Source: Paenibacillus ginsengarvi | GTDB lineage: Bacteria; Bacillota; Bacilli; Paenibacillales; NBRC-103111 | Assembly (NCBI RefSeq): GCF_003626695.1 | Contig: NZ_RBAH01000032.1 | Location: forward strand, 28,311-92,310 | Direction of reading: 5' to 3' | DNA: 64,000 nucleotides | Shown: piece after piece, positions 8,352-17,007 of the stretch | Position numbering within the stretch: the first letter of the stretch is position 1 | How the letters are laid out: each line of letters starts with the position of its first letter | Translations under genes and position numbers: made by a program | The notes under the pieces: generated by a model | The model's database searches: none | What the model was told of the DNA's origin: nothing | Seen by the model: only the letters and a program-made list of their open reading frames with translations

Positions 8352-8423
8352 ACCCTTTATCCACCGGAGTAGGCGCGTGCCCCAAATAAGCATGAAGCCG
8401 CTGCCTTCCGATGAATAAAGGGT
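8352..8423 (-). terminator. Leader terminator of the HAD-ugp operon, competing with the antiterminator
   Basis: In the minus-strand RNA, ACCCUUUAUUCAUCGG pairs with CCGGUGGAUAAAGGGU (16 positions, two of them wobble pairs), followed by the U-rich UAUUUACGUUUU. The first four bases of the 5' arm are also the 3' end of the antiterminator stem, so the two structures exclude each other. Confidence 0.8.
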
Positions 8424-8443
8424 ATTCTCCTCGTCTCGTACCC
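8420..8443 (-). promoter_or_regulatory. GlpP-type antiterminator element, copy 1
   Basis: On the minus strand GGGTA pairs with TACCC around the loop CGAGACGAGGAGAA. The same 24 nt occur without a mismatch at 12878-12901, in front of the glycerophosphodiesterase gene. In Bacillus, GlpP with glycerol-3-phosphate prevents termination in glp leaders, and a glpP gene lies at 12999. A cre-like site (12 of 14 positions) may lie upstream at 8523-8536. No clean -35/-10 pair was found. Confidence 0.8.
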
Positions 8444-8554
8444 TGACATATGCAATTGTATTGTTACGAGATTTACTATACCGGCCGATTGTTACGATAG
8501 GATTAAACCGGAATGAAGAAAATGTAAACGAGAACGAAACGTCTCTCAGTCGTT

Positions 8555-11500
8555 TTAGTTATCGTTGCCGTTGCCATTGCCATAGCCGTTGCCGACTACC
8601 TTGATCGAAATCGGCTGCGTGTACAGATCGTACCGGTTGGCGTCGTCGATTACAGTCGTATACCGGAGCATGATATGCGCCGTCCCCGGATTTTTCGGCG
8701 TAATTTTGTTGCCTTCGGTTTCGAACAGCTCTTCGCCGTCCAGCCAGACGATGTCCGGCGTAACCGTCAATTTCGTTCGTTTGAACGTTTCCGCGGTTGC
8801 CGTTAGCGTCACGCTTTTGTTTTTGGGCAAGACGTATTCGTCTTTTTCCGCCTTGAGCGAAGCGTTCCAATCGGCTGCATAGTAGGCGTAGTCGGTCGTG
8901 ATGCCGAACGCGCCGCGGAGGAAGAAGGACGTGAAATCGGCTTTGTTGTTGATCGTCCAAGGCGAAATGACGATGCCGCGATGCTTCGCCGCCTCCATAT
9001 AGTTTTGTCCCATGTTGTAGTAGCCGGCGTTATAGGTGACGTTTTGGCTTTGAATCGTCCGGAGCGTATCTCGCAGCGATTTGTTAACGTTTTTGTCCGT
9101 ATCGGAGCCGGGGCTGCCGACCAGCAGGCCGAGCGGAACTTCCGGCATTTTCTCGGCGAACCGCTTCAATTGCGCCGCATCGAACGACATGATGTTGACC
9201 AGGTCTTCGGCTTTTTTCTCTTTAATTAAGTCCACGATAACGTCGACGGCTCTCGGCGTGCTCGTTTTGATTTCCGCATATACCATAATGCCTTTTTCCC
9301 GCGCCAGATCAAGCTGCTCGTCGAAAGTCGGTACTTTGACGTCGGGGAAGCCGTTGGGATACGGTTTGTTCGCGTTGAGTTTTTTGATCTCGTCGAGCGT
9401 GAAGCTTTCGACCGGGCCGGAGCCGTTCGTCGTATTTTGCAGCACCGAGTCATGGATGATGACGATGCGGTCGTCCTTCGTCACGTACATATCGTTCTCG
9501 ATGAAATCCGCGCCGTTCTCGTAAGCCATCAGGTTGCTCTCGATCGTGTTCTCGGGCGATTTGGAAGGCATGCCCCGGTGACCGATCACGAAAGGCTTGC
9601 GGACGAGCGTCGTCGTATTGGAATACAGCTTCAGGGCATCCAGCGCGACCGCCGGCGAATCCGTTACGATCCCGTTCGTTCCCGCCGTAATCAGCTTATG
9701 GATGGCGACGTTTTTGTCTTTTGCCTTGGCCGTTTCCTTCGTCCAAACGACGATTGCGCGCTGCTGCAGGTAAGAGACGTTTTCGGGCGTAGCCGCCGAT
9801 TCGGGCAATATGGCGATTTTGGCCGCGCCGGTCGTCGTCTCCCGGCGAATATCGAGCAGGTTCGCCTTCGTTACGGGCTTGTTGCTGTAATCAAGTATGC
9901 CTCGAAGCATCGGATGAATAGCGCGTGCCCGCTTGATCAATTCCCCTTTGTCGGCGACGACGAAGGCGTCTTCGATGCCTTTCGCCAGCAAATACTGAGC
10001 CAGCTTATCGGCCGCCAGTTCGCTTTTTACGTAGAAGGCGGGGATGGTACTCGTTCCGATCGAATCGAATGCCGATTGCACCGTTCCGATCGTTTTTTTG
10101 CCGGCCGGCTCGGTAATGTTCAGATCGTCGTTCACGTGCAATATGACGGTTGCGGGAAGCTGCTGCCCGGTCAAGCCGGCAAGCTGGCTTGCGCTGCGGA
10201 GCTCGGTTACGACGGACGGCGCCATCGAGATTTTCGTCTCCGGCTCGTAAACGTTCACGAACCTGTCGGCCGGCATCGGCGGCAGCGGAGTTTGCTGCAA
10301 GGTGACGCGGATATTGTCCGCCCTCATTTTGCTGCCGTTTGACTGCAAGCCGATAGGGCCCTTGACGTATGCCCCAGCCGCGTCGGTATCGATGACGAGT
10401 TTGTCTCCGATCCATTCTTGTACGCGATTGCCGTGTGCTACTACCGTGTAGTGGTACATTTTCGAAGCATCGATCGGTTCGCTATAAGGCCCTTTATCGA
10501 TAACGTTCCAGCCGTTCGCCGGCGTTCTTTCCGCGAATTCGACGCCGTTCGCTACGGTAGCGTCTTTGCGGACAGCCATCTGGTAGTAAGGGTAGTCGTT
10601 ATTTTGGATCCGGTACATGATCGAGTGCCATCTTGCATTGTCGTTTGCGGCCAGATGAGTCACGTCGGCTTCGATTTTATAATCGCCGAATAGTCCCAAA
10701 TAATCGGGCAAGAGCACGCGTGATGGGTTATCCGGAGAAGCGGTCGCCGCTATTTCAAAAGCGCCGGATCGAACTGCGGCGGCACCCGGCGAAGTTCCTT
10801 CCTTTCGAGTCCATCCTTTCGGCAGCGAGCCTTCGGCAACAGAGTCGAAGTTCTCCTCATACAGCACATATTCGGCGTCTCCCGGGTTTTTCGCAACGAC
10901 AAGCAGTGTCGCAGACGCATTATCGACCTTGGCGGTTACGGTATGGACGCCTTTTTGCATAACGTTCATTTTGCCGTTTGCGATTGTGACGGCTCCGCTG
11001 TCCGCGCTCCACGTCAACTTGTCGCCTGCGATCGTACCCGTTGTGAAATCGCTCCGTTCCGTCCGGAATGTGATGGAGCTCAAATCGACCGGAGTCCCTG
11101 CCTCAGCCAGCGCATATCCTTTCTCATGTTCAAGCTTAAGCACTTTGGCTCCCGTTGACGAAGGTGTAACAGCGACGGTGCGTGAAGATTCCGCATTGGC
11201 AAATACAGCCTTGATTGACGCACTGCCCGGCTTGATCGGATAAAGCTGGTTGCCGATCACTTTCAAGACGCTCTCGTCCGACGAGTACAGCTTGATCCGG
11301 TCCGCCGCGGCAGGCTCCGTGATTCCGTCGGAATAGTAGACGCTGGCCGTCACGCCGATCGGTCCGGTCAACGCCTCGAGTGAAAAAGGGACATTCAAGT
11401 CGAGCCGGTCGGCTGTAATCCGGGTCACTTTCAAGTTGTCGAACGACAGCTTGCTTTGATCGCCCTGGAATCCGATTTTGCCGCGCTCCAGCAAATCTTT

Positions 11501-12757
11501 GGGGAAGCTTTTGTCCGTCAGAAGCGTATAAGCCGGGTCGTTTTTCGCCTTGATGTATTCTTTCACGTTATTGTCGAACACGCGTACTTTCATCGTATAA
11601 TCGGCGTTTAAGGCGAGCGGGCGCCATTCGCCGCTCGTCATGACGGACCAGTTGTTGTCCGGCTTCCGGTACGCGACTTCATAAGTGCCTCTTTGCCGAA
11701 TGGCCATCTGATTGTACGGATTTTTTCCGTCAGCCGCCCCGCGGAATAGGAGGGACGCCCATCTGCCGGAATCGAGCACATCATCGAAGCGCACATCCGC
11801 TTCGATCGTGTAATTGTCCCATTGGACCGGTGCGGTGGCGCGGGCTTGCTTGCCCGCCGCTTTGCCGTCGAACGCCAATCTGCCGTTGCCGTACGTGTCT
11901 TTGACGACGGTGAACGGATTGCTGCCGGCATTAACGTCGGATATCCAGCCGAACGGCAGCGTCCCGCTCGGAATACCGTCGAAGTTTTGTTCCAGAAGCA
12001 CCGGATTCGTCGGACCCGGAGCCGGGTTACCCTCGTTTAGAACGAGCGTTCCGTATCCGGCCGTATTGTTCCAAAACGACGTTTCATTATAAGCGCTCCA
12101 GAAGCTGGACCGCTGCTTGGCGGGATCGGCACCGTACCGGTCCGTAACCCCGATTTCGAAGCCGAACTGTTTTTTGAGGTTCGGGTCGAAGCCCAGCATG
12201 TCCCATGGAATGGCAGCCTCGAGCGACCATCCGGTGTCCGTCTTCCGGATCGATCTTAATATATTTTTCTCGTCCTTGCCGCTATGATTGTTCAGCGCCG
12301 CTCCGAAATGAAATTCGGGAGTTGCCGTATCCGGCTTGTATACGAAACCGGCTTGCATGTCGTTAATCGCAAATGGAGCAGATTGATGCTGCGCAGGATC
12401 GAAAAACAGATTGATATTGTCCTGGTCAAACCAATACCCCGAACCGTCATGGATCGGCGTATTGTCTTCCACCTTCACGCCGACGTACAAATACTGGTTA
12501 TCCCAAAGCAGTCCGAACTTGGACGGCTGGAAGGGACCCGTTCCGATTTCGGCGTTGAGCGGCTGGTCGATAGTCCAGACGGAGTCGTCCAGCATGCCGT
12601 CGATAACCGGCGCATTCAGCGTTTTCCTTACCTCAAGCGATTTCCGGCCGGCTTCCGCAGCGGTTGCCTGCGGGGAAAACGGATGTGCAGGCAGCAGACC
12701 GCCGAAGATGGAGGCGGTCACAATCAGGGACAGCAGCTTCGCAGTTTTTTTCATCAT
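8555..12757 (-). CDS. Secreted multidomain glycerophosphodiester phosphodiesterase
   Basis: This 1400-residue exported enzyme should hydrolyse glycerophosphodiesters to glycerol-3-phosphate outside the cell. Reading from the N-terminus: signal peptide MMKKTAKLLSLIVTASIFGG; a CBM9/DOMON-like domain (about 40-240, PVIDGMLDDSVW to IPWDMLGFD); a beta-sandwich (EQNFDGIPSG); an Ig-like domain (SVYYSDGITEP); and a second beta-sandwich (EENFDSVAEG). A GDPD-like region that lost its N-terminal motif follows (about 850-1050, ending GTNGIVTDSP), then a complete GDPD domain (about 1055-1320) with IGHRG, ENDMYVTKD and IIHD, then a C-terminal Ig-like domain and an NGYGNGNGN tail. I chose the ATG at 12757 because AACGGAAGG precedes it and a signal peptide follows; the longer frame begins inside the terminator. 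The extra domains may bind wall polymer or glycan. Only a weak hairpin follows the stop. Confidence 0.85.
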   Translation of the reverse strand: MMKKTAKLLSLIVTASIFGGLLPAHPFSPQATAAEAGRKSLEVRKTLNAPVIDGMLDDSVWTIDQPLNAEIGTGPFQPSKFGLLWDNQYLYVGVKVEDNTPIHDGSGYWFDQDNINLFFDPAQHQSAPFAINDMQAGFVYKPDTATPEFHFGAALNNHSGKDEKNILRSIRKTDTGWSLEAAIPWDMLGFDPNLKKQFGFEIGVTDRYGADPAKQRSSFWSAYNETSFWNNTAGYGTLVLNEGNPAPGPTNPVLLEQNFDGIPSGTLPFGWISDVNAGSNPFTVVKDTYGNGRLAFDGKAAGKQARATAPVQWDNYTIEADVRFDDVLDSGRWASLLFRGAADGKNPYNQMAIRQRGTYEVAYRKPDNNWSVMTSGEWRPLALNADYTMKVRVFDNNVKEYIKAKNDPAYTLLTDKSFPKDLLERGKIGFQGDQSKLSFDNLKVTRITADRLDLNVPFSLEALTGPIGVTASVYYSDGITEPAAADRIKLYSSDESVLKVIGNQLYPIKPGSASIKAVFANAESSRTVAVTPSSTGAKVLKLEHEKGYALAEAGTPVDLSSITFRTERSDFTTGTIAGDKLTWSADSGAVTIANGKMNVMQKGVHTVTAKVDNASATLLVVAKNPGDAEYVLYEENFDSVAEGSLPKGWTRKEGTSPGAAAVRSGAFEIAATASPDNPSRVLLPDYLGLFGDYKIEADVTHLAANDNARWHSIMYRIQNNDYPYYQMAVRKDATVANGVEFAERTPANGWNVIDKGPYSEPIDASKMYHYTVVAHGNRVQEWIGDKLVIDTDAAGAYVKGPIGLQSNGSKMRADNIRVTLQQTPLPPMPADRFVNVYEPETKISMAPSVVTELRSASQLAGLTGQQLPATVILHVNDDLNITEPAGKKTIGTVQSAFDSIGTSTIPAFYVKSELAADKLAQYLLAKGIEDAFVVADKGELIKRARAIHPMLRGILDYSNKPVTKANLLDIRRETTTGAAKIAILPESAATPENVSYLQQRAIVVWTKETAKAKDKNVAIHKLITAGTNGIVTDSPAVALDALKLYSNTTTLVRKPFVIGHRGMPSKSPENTIESNLMAYENGADFIENDMYVTKDDRIVIIHDSVLQNTTNGSGPVESFTLDEIKKLNANKPYPNGFPDVKVPTFDEQLDLAREKGIMVYAEIKTSTPRAVDVIVDLIKEKKAEDLVNIMSFDAAQLKRFAEKMPEVPLGLLVGSPGSDTDKNVNKSLRDTLRTIQSQNVTYNAGYYNMGQNYMEAAKHRGIVISPWTINNKADFTSFFLRGAFGITTDYAYYAADWNASLKAEKDEYVLPKNKSVTLTATAETFKRTKLTVTPDIVWLDGEELFETEGNKITPKNPGTAHIMLRYTTVIDDANRYDLYTQPISIKVVGNGYGNGNGNDN

Positions 12758-12801
12758 ACCCATCCTTCCGTTGATGGACCGGCCAAGCGGCAAAAAAACG
12801 A

Positions 12802-12881
12802 CAAAAAACCCTTTTACGCATCGACAAAGGAAGCGGCGCGCCGCTATCATGGCCCTTCCGTCACTCAATGCATAAAAGGGT
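12802..12881 (-). terminator. Leader terminator of the glycerophosphodiesterase gene
   Basis: On the minus strand ACCCTTTTATGCAT (12868-12881) pairs with ATGCGTAAAAGGGT (12808-12821, one wobble), enclosing a GCGGCGCGCCGC palindrome, and is followed by TTTTTTG. Its 5' arm shares ACCC with the antiterminator at 12878-12901. Confidence 0.85.
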
Positions 12882-12901
12882 ATTCTCCTCGTCTCGTACC
12901 C
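12878..12901 (-). promoter_or_regulatory. GlpP-type antiterminator element, copy 2
   Basis: This is identical over 24 nt to the element at 8420-8443, with stem GGGTA/TACCC and loop CGAGACGAGGAGAA. It overlaps the terminator 5' arm by four bases in exactly the same geometry as copy 1. The repeat of both sequence and arrangement in front of two functionally linked units supports a regulatory RNA. Confidence 0.85.
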
Positions 12902-12998
12902 TCGGCTATTCGGTTGCCCATCTCAAGGTACACTTTAACGATCATTTGTTATGCCCGCATCAACGGGGGATAAAGGAATTGTAAACAAGGGGTCGGCT

Positions 12999-13562
12999 TT
13001 AACTCCATAACCGCCGGTCGCCCATCGATACGGCTGCCGCTCCCGCCTGCAGCGCCGTTTCGATCTCGGCCTGCGTCTTGATCAGCCCTCCCGCGATGAC
13101 GGGCGTCGGGATGCTGTCGCGCAGCTCGGTAATGACCCGCGAAAGCAGACCGGGCATAATCTCGATGGCATCGGGTTCGCTTTGCCTTATATTGTGGATG
13201 CCTTGATCGAGTGCCGAGGTGTCAATGATAAATAGTCTTTGGATGGCGAGCAATCCGTTTTTTTTCGCATGTTTTACAAAATGGCTTTTCGTGGAAATGA
13301 TACCCGTCGGTTTTACCCGTTCCGCGATATATTTGATCACGATCGGATCGCCGCCCAGTCCTGCGATGAAATCGACATGCAGAAATACTTTTTTGCCTGC
13401 CCGTTTCGCTTCCGATACGTATTGGTCGGCAGTAAACAGATCGCCGATCAGCAAAAACACGACCGGCCATTCGATGCTTAAAGCCGCTCGCAGATCTTCC
13501 GGCTTGCGTACGGCGGCAATTCTTTTGTTTGGTCCCCAGTAGTGCTGCAGATCCTGCGTCAA
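12999..13562 (-). CDS. glpP: Glycerol-3-phosphate responsive antiterminator GlpP
   Basis: This 187-residue TIM-barrel-like RNA-binding protein matches the GlpP family in length (Bacillus GlpP is about 190) and motifs: FLLIGDLFTADQYV, KVFLHVDFIAGLGGD, GIISTKSHFVKHAKK, DAIEIMPGL and TPVIAGGLI. With bound glycerol-3-phosphate, GlpP prevents termination in glp leaders. The start is TTG at 13562 with AAGGAGGAA upstream; a possible promoter on the minus strand is TTGTAT-16 bp-TAATAC at 13640-13667. The two probable targets lie directly downstream on the same strand (12878 and 8420), so regulator and regulon are clustered. Confidence 0.9.
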   Translation of the reverse strand: MTQDLQHYWGPNKRIAAVRKPEDLRAALSIEWPVVFLLIGDLFTADQYVSEAKRAGKKVFLHVDFIAGLGGDPIVIKYIAERVKPTGIISTKSHFVKHAKKNGLLAIQRLFIIDTSALDQGIHNIRQSEPDAIEIMPGLLSRVITELRDSIPTPVIAGGLIKTQAEIETALQAGAAAVSMGDRRLWS

Positions 13563-13639
13563 AAGCCGATTCCTCCTTCATTAAGGACGTACTTGGGTCG
13601 GTGTCCCGTTATCCAGCATACTGGACGATTGTTAGCGGA

Positions 13640-13667
13640 GTATTAACAAAGCGGCATGGGCATACAA
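13640..13667 (-). promoter_or_regulatory. Possible promoter of glpP
   Basis: On the minus strand TTGTAT and TAATAC are separated by 16 bp, about 80 bp upstream of the TTG start. It is a moderate match, proposed by position. Confidence 0.4.
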
Positions 13668-13766
13668 AGCCGGTACGGTTACTTGCGGGAGCAAAGCTTT
13701 CTCTTGGCGGCATAATCATTTAATATGGTAGATAGAATCGTTTTTCTTCCAGAAGGGAAATTAGTT

Positions 13767-14426
13767 ATGGGAAACATACAAGTAAAAAAAGTGCTCGTCA
13801 TGACGGCCGTTGAAGTCGAGCGCGCTGCGGTACTCCGCGGGCTGGGAGGCGACGGCCGATTTGAGGTCCGGCTTGCGGACGTCGGACCGGCGTCCGCGGC
13901 AGCGAATACGGCGTTGGCGCTTGCGGTCGGCGATTACGACCTTGTCATAAGCGCCGGTATCGGCGGCGGCTTTGCCGAAGTAGCGGGTATCGGCTCGCTG
14001 GTGCTTGCCAGCGAAATGATTGCGGCCGATTTGGGCGCCGAATCGGCGGAAGGTTTTATAAGCGTAGACGAGCTAGGCTTCGGTTCTGCGAGGATACCGG
14101 CCGACCATGCAATAGCTGCAAGCTGGTGCGAGGCGCTGCTTGCCGCCGGGCAGCGGGCATGCGTCGGTCCTGTGTTGACCGTCTGCACCGCGACGGGGAG
14201 CGCAGCTTCCGCATCCGCACTGGCGGCACGAGTGAAGGGAGCGGCGGCCGAAGGGATGGAAGGGTTTGGCGTAGCGACGGCGGCCAAGCTGCGCAATGTT
14301 CCCGCGCTTGAAATTCGCGCCATATCGAATGCGGTAGGTCCTCGCGACCGTGCCGCCTGGCGCATTCCGGAAGCTTTGCAATCGCTGGAAAAGGCTTTTA
14401 GCGTATTAACGGAGGTGCTTTCATGA
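13767..14426 (+). CDS. mqnB: Futalosine hydrolase MqnB
   Basis: This 219-residue nucleosidase splits futalosine to dehypoxanthinyl futalosine and hypoxanthine in the futalosine route to menaquinone. It has the nucleoside-phosphorylase-like fold: VLVMTAVEVERAAVL at the N-terminus, DLVISAGIGGGFA, and the catalytic-region GMEGFGVATAA with ALEIRAISNAVGPRDR near the C-terminus. A longer frame begins at 13725, but AGAAGGG precedes the ATG at 13767. The stop overlaps the start of mqnD (ATGA), so the two are translationally coupled. The other mqn genes are not in this window. Confidence 0.9.
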   Translation: MGNIQVKKVLVMTAVEVERAAVLRGLGGDGRFEVRLADVGPASAAANTALALAVGDYDLVISAGIGGGFAEVAGIGSLVLASEMIAADLGAESAEGFISVDELGFGSARIPADHAIAASWCEALLAAGQRACVGPVLTVCTATGSAASASALAARVKGAAAEGMEGFGVATAAKLRNVPALEIRAISNAVGPRDRAAWRIPEALQSLEKAFSVLTEVLS

Positions 14427-15262
14427 AGATCGCTTATTCCCCTTGTCCGAACGATACGTTTGTCTTCCACGCCTGGGCGCACGGGCTTGTCGCAGGCGCG
14501 CCGGAGCTGGAAGTGACTTATGCCGATATCGATATTACGAACGGCCTGGCGGCGAGCGGCTCCGGCCCGGACGTGCTGAAAATCTCGTACGCGGCGCTCC
14601 CGTGGGTGCTGTCCGATTACAGGCTGCTGCCTTGCGGCGGCGCGCTCGGACGAGGCTGCGGCCCGCTCGTGCTGACGGCAAGCGCAGATGCTGCCGCTGC
14701 CGGTCCGGCTGTTCTGTCCGGCCGTCGTGTAGCCGTTCCGAGTGAACGTTCCACCGCATACCTGCTGTTCCGGCTGTGGGCGGCCCGGAACGTTCCGGGA
14801 GGCGTGGGCGAGATCGTCGTGATGCCGTTCCACGAAATTATGCCGGCCGTTCGCGACGGACGGATCGATGCCGGGCTTGTGATCCACGAAGCCCGGTTCA
14901 CGTACCCGAACTACGGGCTGACGATGCTGGCGGATATGGGAAGCTGGTGGGAGGAAGATACGGGACTGCCGATTCCTCTTGGCGCGATCATCGCCCGCCG
15001 GACGCTCGATACGGACTCGATTGCGGGATGGATTCGCCGCTCGGTCGAGTACGCCTGGGCGAACCCGGAGGCGTCGCGGGACTATGTGCTGCGCTACGCC
15101 CAGGAGATGGATGCGAGCGTGGCGCAAGCCCATATTGACCTGTACGTGAACGAATTTACGGCGGATCTGGGCGAGAGCGGGTACGCTGCGGTGGAGGCGC
15201 TGCTTGTCAGGGCAGCGGAGGAAGGTCTCGTTCCTGCGTTAGATCCGGCAAGGCTGAGATAA
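14423..15262 (+). CDS. mqnD: 1,4-dihydroxy-6-naphthoate synthase MqnD
   Basis: At 279 residues this has normal family length. It opens with the family hallmark MKIAYSPCPNDTFVFHAWAHG-type sequence and has the periplasmic-binding-like fold used by MqnD to turn cyclic dehypoxanthinyl futalosine into 1,4-dihydroxy-6-naphthoate. Further motifs are RRVAVPSERSTAYLL, DAGLVIHEARFTY and the late histidine region LADMGSWWEEDTGLPIPLG. It overlaps mqnB by four bases, and a terminator follows at 15298. Confidence 0.93.
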   Translation: MKIAYSPCPNDTFVFHAWAHGLVAGAPELEVTYADIDITNGLAASGSGPDVLKISYAALPWVLSDYRLLPCGGALGRGCGPLVLTASADAAAAGPAVLSGRRVAVPSERSTAYLLFRLWAARNVPGGVGEIVVMPFHEIMPAVRDGRIDAGLVIHEARFTYPNYGLTMLADMGSWWEEDTGLPIPLGAIIARRTLDTDSIAGWIRRSVEYAWANPEASRDYVLRYAQEMDASVAQAHIDLYVNEFTADLGESGYAAVEALLVRAAEEGLVPALDPARLR

Positions 15263-15297
15263 TCAAGGCTGGCACGAAAACTTGAAAACTTGTAAGG

Positions 15298-15340
15298 AAG
15301 GCTCCTTGGAGCTGCCAAACGCAGCCTGGGGAGCCTTTAA
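15298..15340 (+). terminator. Terminator after mqnD
   Basis: AAGGCTCC (15298-15305) pairs with GGAGCCTT (15330-15337), followed by TAAA. The T tract is weak, so this may be a stabilising hairpin with partial termination. Confidence 0.55.
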
Positions 15341-15528
15341 ACGGTTCAGAAGTTGAACACACACCCGGCGTCCATCCGTGCGGATCAGGCGAAGGTGATC
15401 TTTTTACGCCGGACAACTTTCAGCATGAAATTACTAAGTTTTGCAATCAAACTCCCTATACCCTGAAAGCGAATACAACTTATACTTGCAATGTTAGCAA
15501 ATATTAAAGTCATGGGGGAATCATTGCG

Positions 15529-16875
15529 ATGAAGAAAAAAACGACGTATACGCTAGCGCTTTTATCCGCGATAACAGTTGCTTTGACCGCGTGCGGCGGG
15601 GGCGGAGGCAGTACGGCCAGCCCCGGTACGGACAACAAAACGGACGGGAAAGCGGTTCAGCAAACGCCGGACACGCAAAAACCGGCTGAGCTTTCCATTT
15701 ATTTAGGCTCGATGACCAAAAAAGAGCTGGATGAGGTGTACGCTCCGCTCATCAAGGAAAAGTTCCCGAATTATACCTTGATCGGCGTGGAGTCGTCCAA
15801 TAAAATAGGGGATTTGCTGGCTGCGGGCAATGTGCCGGACATTATCGTCGGCACGAAAGGGACCATCCCGTTATCGCTTCAGGAATTCGGAATCGATCAG
15901 GACATTAGCGACCTGGTCAAAACGAGCAAATTCGATCTCTCCCGTATCGAGCCGGCCTATTTGGACCAGATGAAATATTACACGAACGGGAAAATCATCG
16001 GCATTCCGATTAACGGTCCGGCGTTCGCGCTCCATTACAATAAAACGCTGTTCGACAAGTTCGGCGTCGCGTATCCGAAAGATGGCATGACGTGGGACGA
16101 TACGTATGAAATCGCTAAGAAGCTGACCAGAAACGAAGGCGGCATTCAATACCGCGGCTACAGCGAGCGCTGGCATCAGATGTTTATGGAGTTCAACCAG
16201 TTTTCGCTCCCGTATCTCGATGCGAAGGAAGACAAGGCGGCGGTCAACACCGATCAGTGGAAAACGCTTATTAACGGCTTTGTCCGCTTCTACAAGCTTC
16301 CGGGGCTCAAGTTCGACAGCAAGACCGGCTATACGGAAGAGGATCTCAAGGTGTTCGCGACGGGGACGTCGGGCATGCAAATATTCGGCCAGCCGGATCA
16401 GTTCAAGACGTTCGACTGGGATATCGTCTCCGTTCCTACCTTTAAGGAAAAGCCGAACGGCAATCTGTGGGGAAGCGCGCGGTTCTTCTTTATAACGAAT
16501 ACGAGCAAAAACAAAGAAGCGGCGATGAACGTCAGCGCATTTATTACGTCGGACGAGGCGCAACTCAAGCTGTCGCGCAAAGGTTACGCGCCATCGCTTG
16601 CGAAAATTTCCGACGAAATGAAGACGGTGTTTCAACAAGACGGCCTCAACTACAAAGGCAAACACGTCACCTCGTTTTTCTACAACAAGCCTGCCTCCGA
16701 GCCGCCGGCAAGAGCGCCGGGACTCGTCAATTTCACGAAGGCGCAGGCGATCATGATTGCCGAGGTACAAAAAATGTTTACCGACGGCATAGAGGTAGAC
16801 GTCAATACGGCGCTGCGAAACGCCGAGGAATTGATCAATAAAGGCATAGCGGAGCAAAAGGCGACGAAAAAGTAA
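15529..16875 (+). CDS. Orphan solute-binding lipoprotein (family 1)
   Basis: This 448-residue type 1 extracellular binding protein has lipobox LTAC followed by a GGGGGS linker and a Thr/Pro/Gln-rich spacer, so it is membrane-tethered. The mature part shows AALHYNKTLFDKFG-like and GNLWGSARFFFITNTSKNKEAA motifs of sugar-binding members. No permease or ATPase gene is adjacent, and it is followed by its own terminator at 16898. It either feeds a remote importer or acts as a sensor component. The ATG is preceded by GGGGGAATC. The ligand is unknown. Confidence 0.8.
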   Translation: MKKKTTYTLALLSAITVALTACGGGGGSTASPGTDNKTDGKAVQQTPDTQKPAELSIYLGSMTKKELDEVYAPLIKEKFPNYTLIGVESSNKIGDLLAAGNVPDIIVGTKGTIPLSLQEFGIDQDISDLVKTSKFDLSRIEPAYLDQMKYYTNGKIIGIPINGPAFALHYNKTLFDKFGVAYPKDGMTWDDTYEIAKKLTRNEGGIQYRGYSERWHQMFMEFNQFSLPYLDAKEDKAAVNTDQWKTLINGFVRFYKLPGLKFDSKTGYTEEDLKVFATGTSGMQIFGQPDQFKTFDWDIVSVPTFKEKPNGNLWGSARFFFITNTSKNKEAAMNVSAFITSDEAQLKLSRKGYAPSLAKISDEMKTVFQQDGLNYKGKHVTSFFYNKPASEPPARAPGLVNFTKAQAIMIAEVQKMFTDGIEVDVNTALRNAEELINKGIAEQKATKK

Positions 16876-16897
16876 GCGCCGCATAGCGAACAGCTGC

Positions 16898-16945
16898 AAG
16901 GACTGTCCCGGACGAGGCTATTAGGCCCGGGGCGGTCCTTTTTGC
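16898..16945 (+). terminator. Terminator after the orphan binding protein
   Basis: AAGGACTGTCCCG pairs imperfectly with CGGGGCGGTCCTT, followed by TTTT. Confidence 0.7.
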
Positions 16946-16960
16946 CGTTGCCGCGCTCAA

Positions 16961-16996
16961 ACAAAACAAGCAGCCAGAGCAGGCTGCTTGTTTTTT
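16961..16996. terminator. Bidirectional terminator between convergent genes
   Basis: AACAAGCAGCC-AGAGCA-GGCTGCTTGTT is a perfect 11-bp stem with TTTT on the plus side and A-rich sequence (T-rich for the minus strand) on the other. It can stop transcription from both the binding-protein side and the cytochrome side. Confidence 0.85.
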
Positions 16997-17007
16997 GAGC
17001 AAAGCTC

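Noticed and set aside
8316..8393. N-terminal extension of the HAD phosphatase
   Set aside because: The start at 8393 lies within the leader terminator and lacks a ribosome binding site; TTG 8315 gives normal family length.
12758..12868. N-terminal extension of the glycerophosphodiesterase
   Set aside because: It would start within the antitermination leader and put 37 residues before a normal signal peptide.
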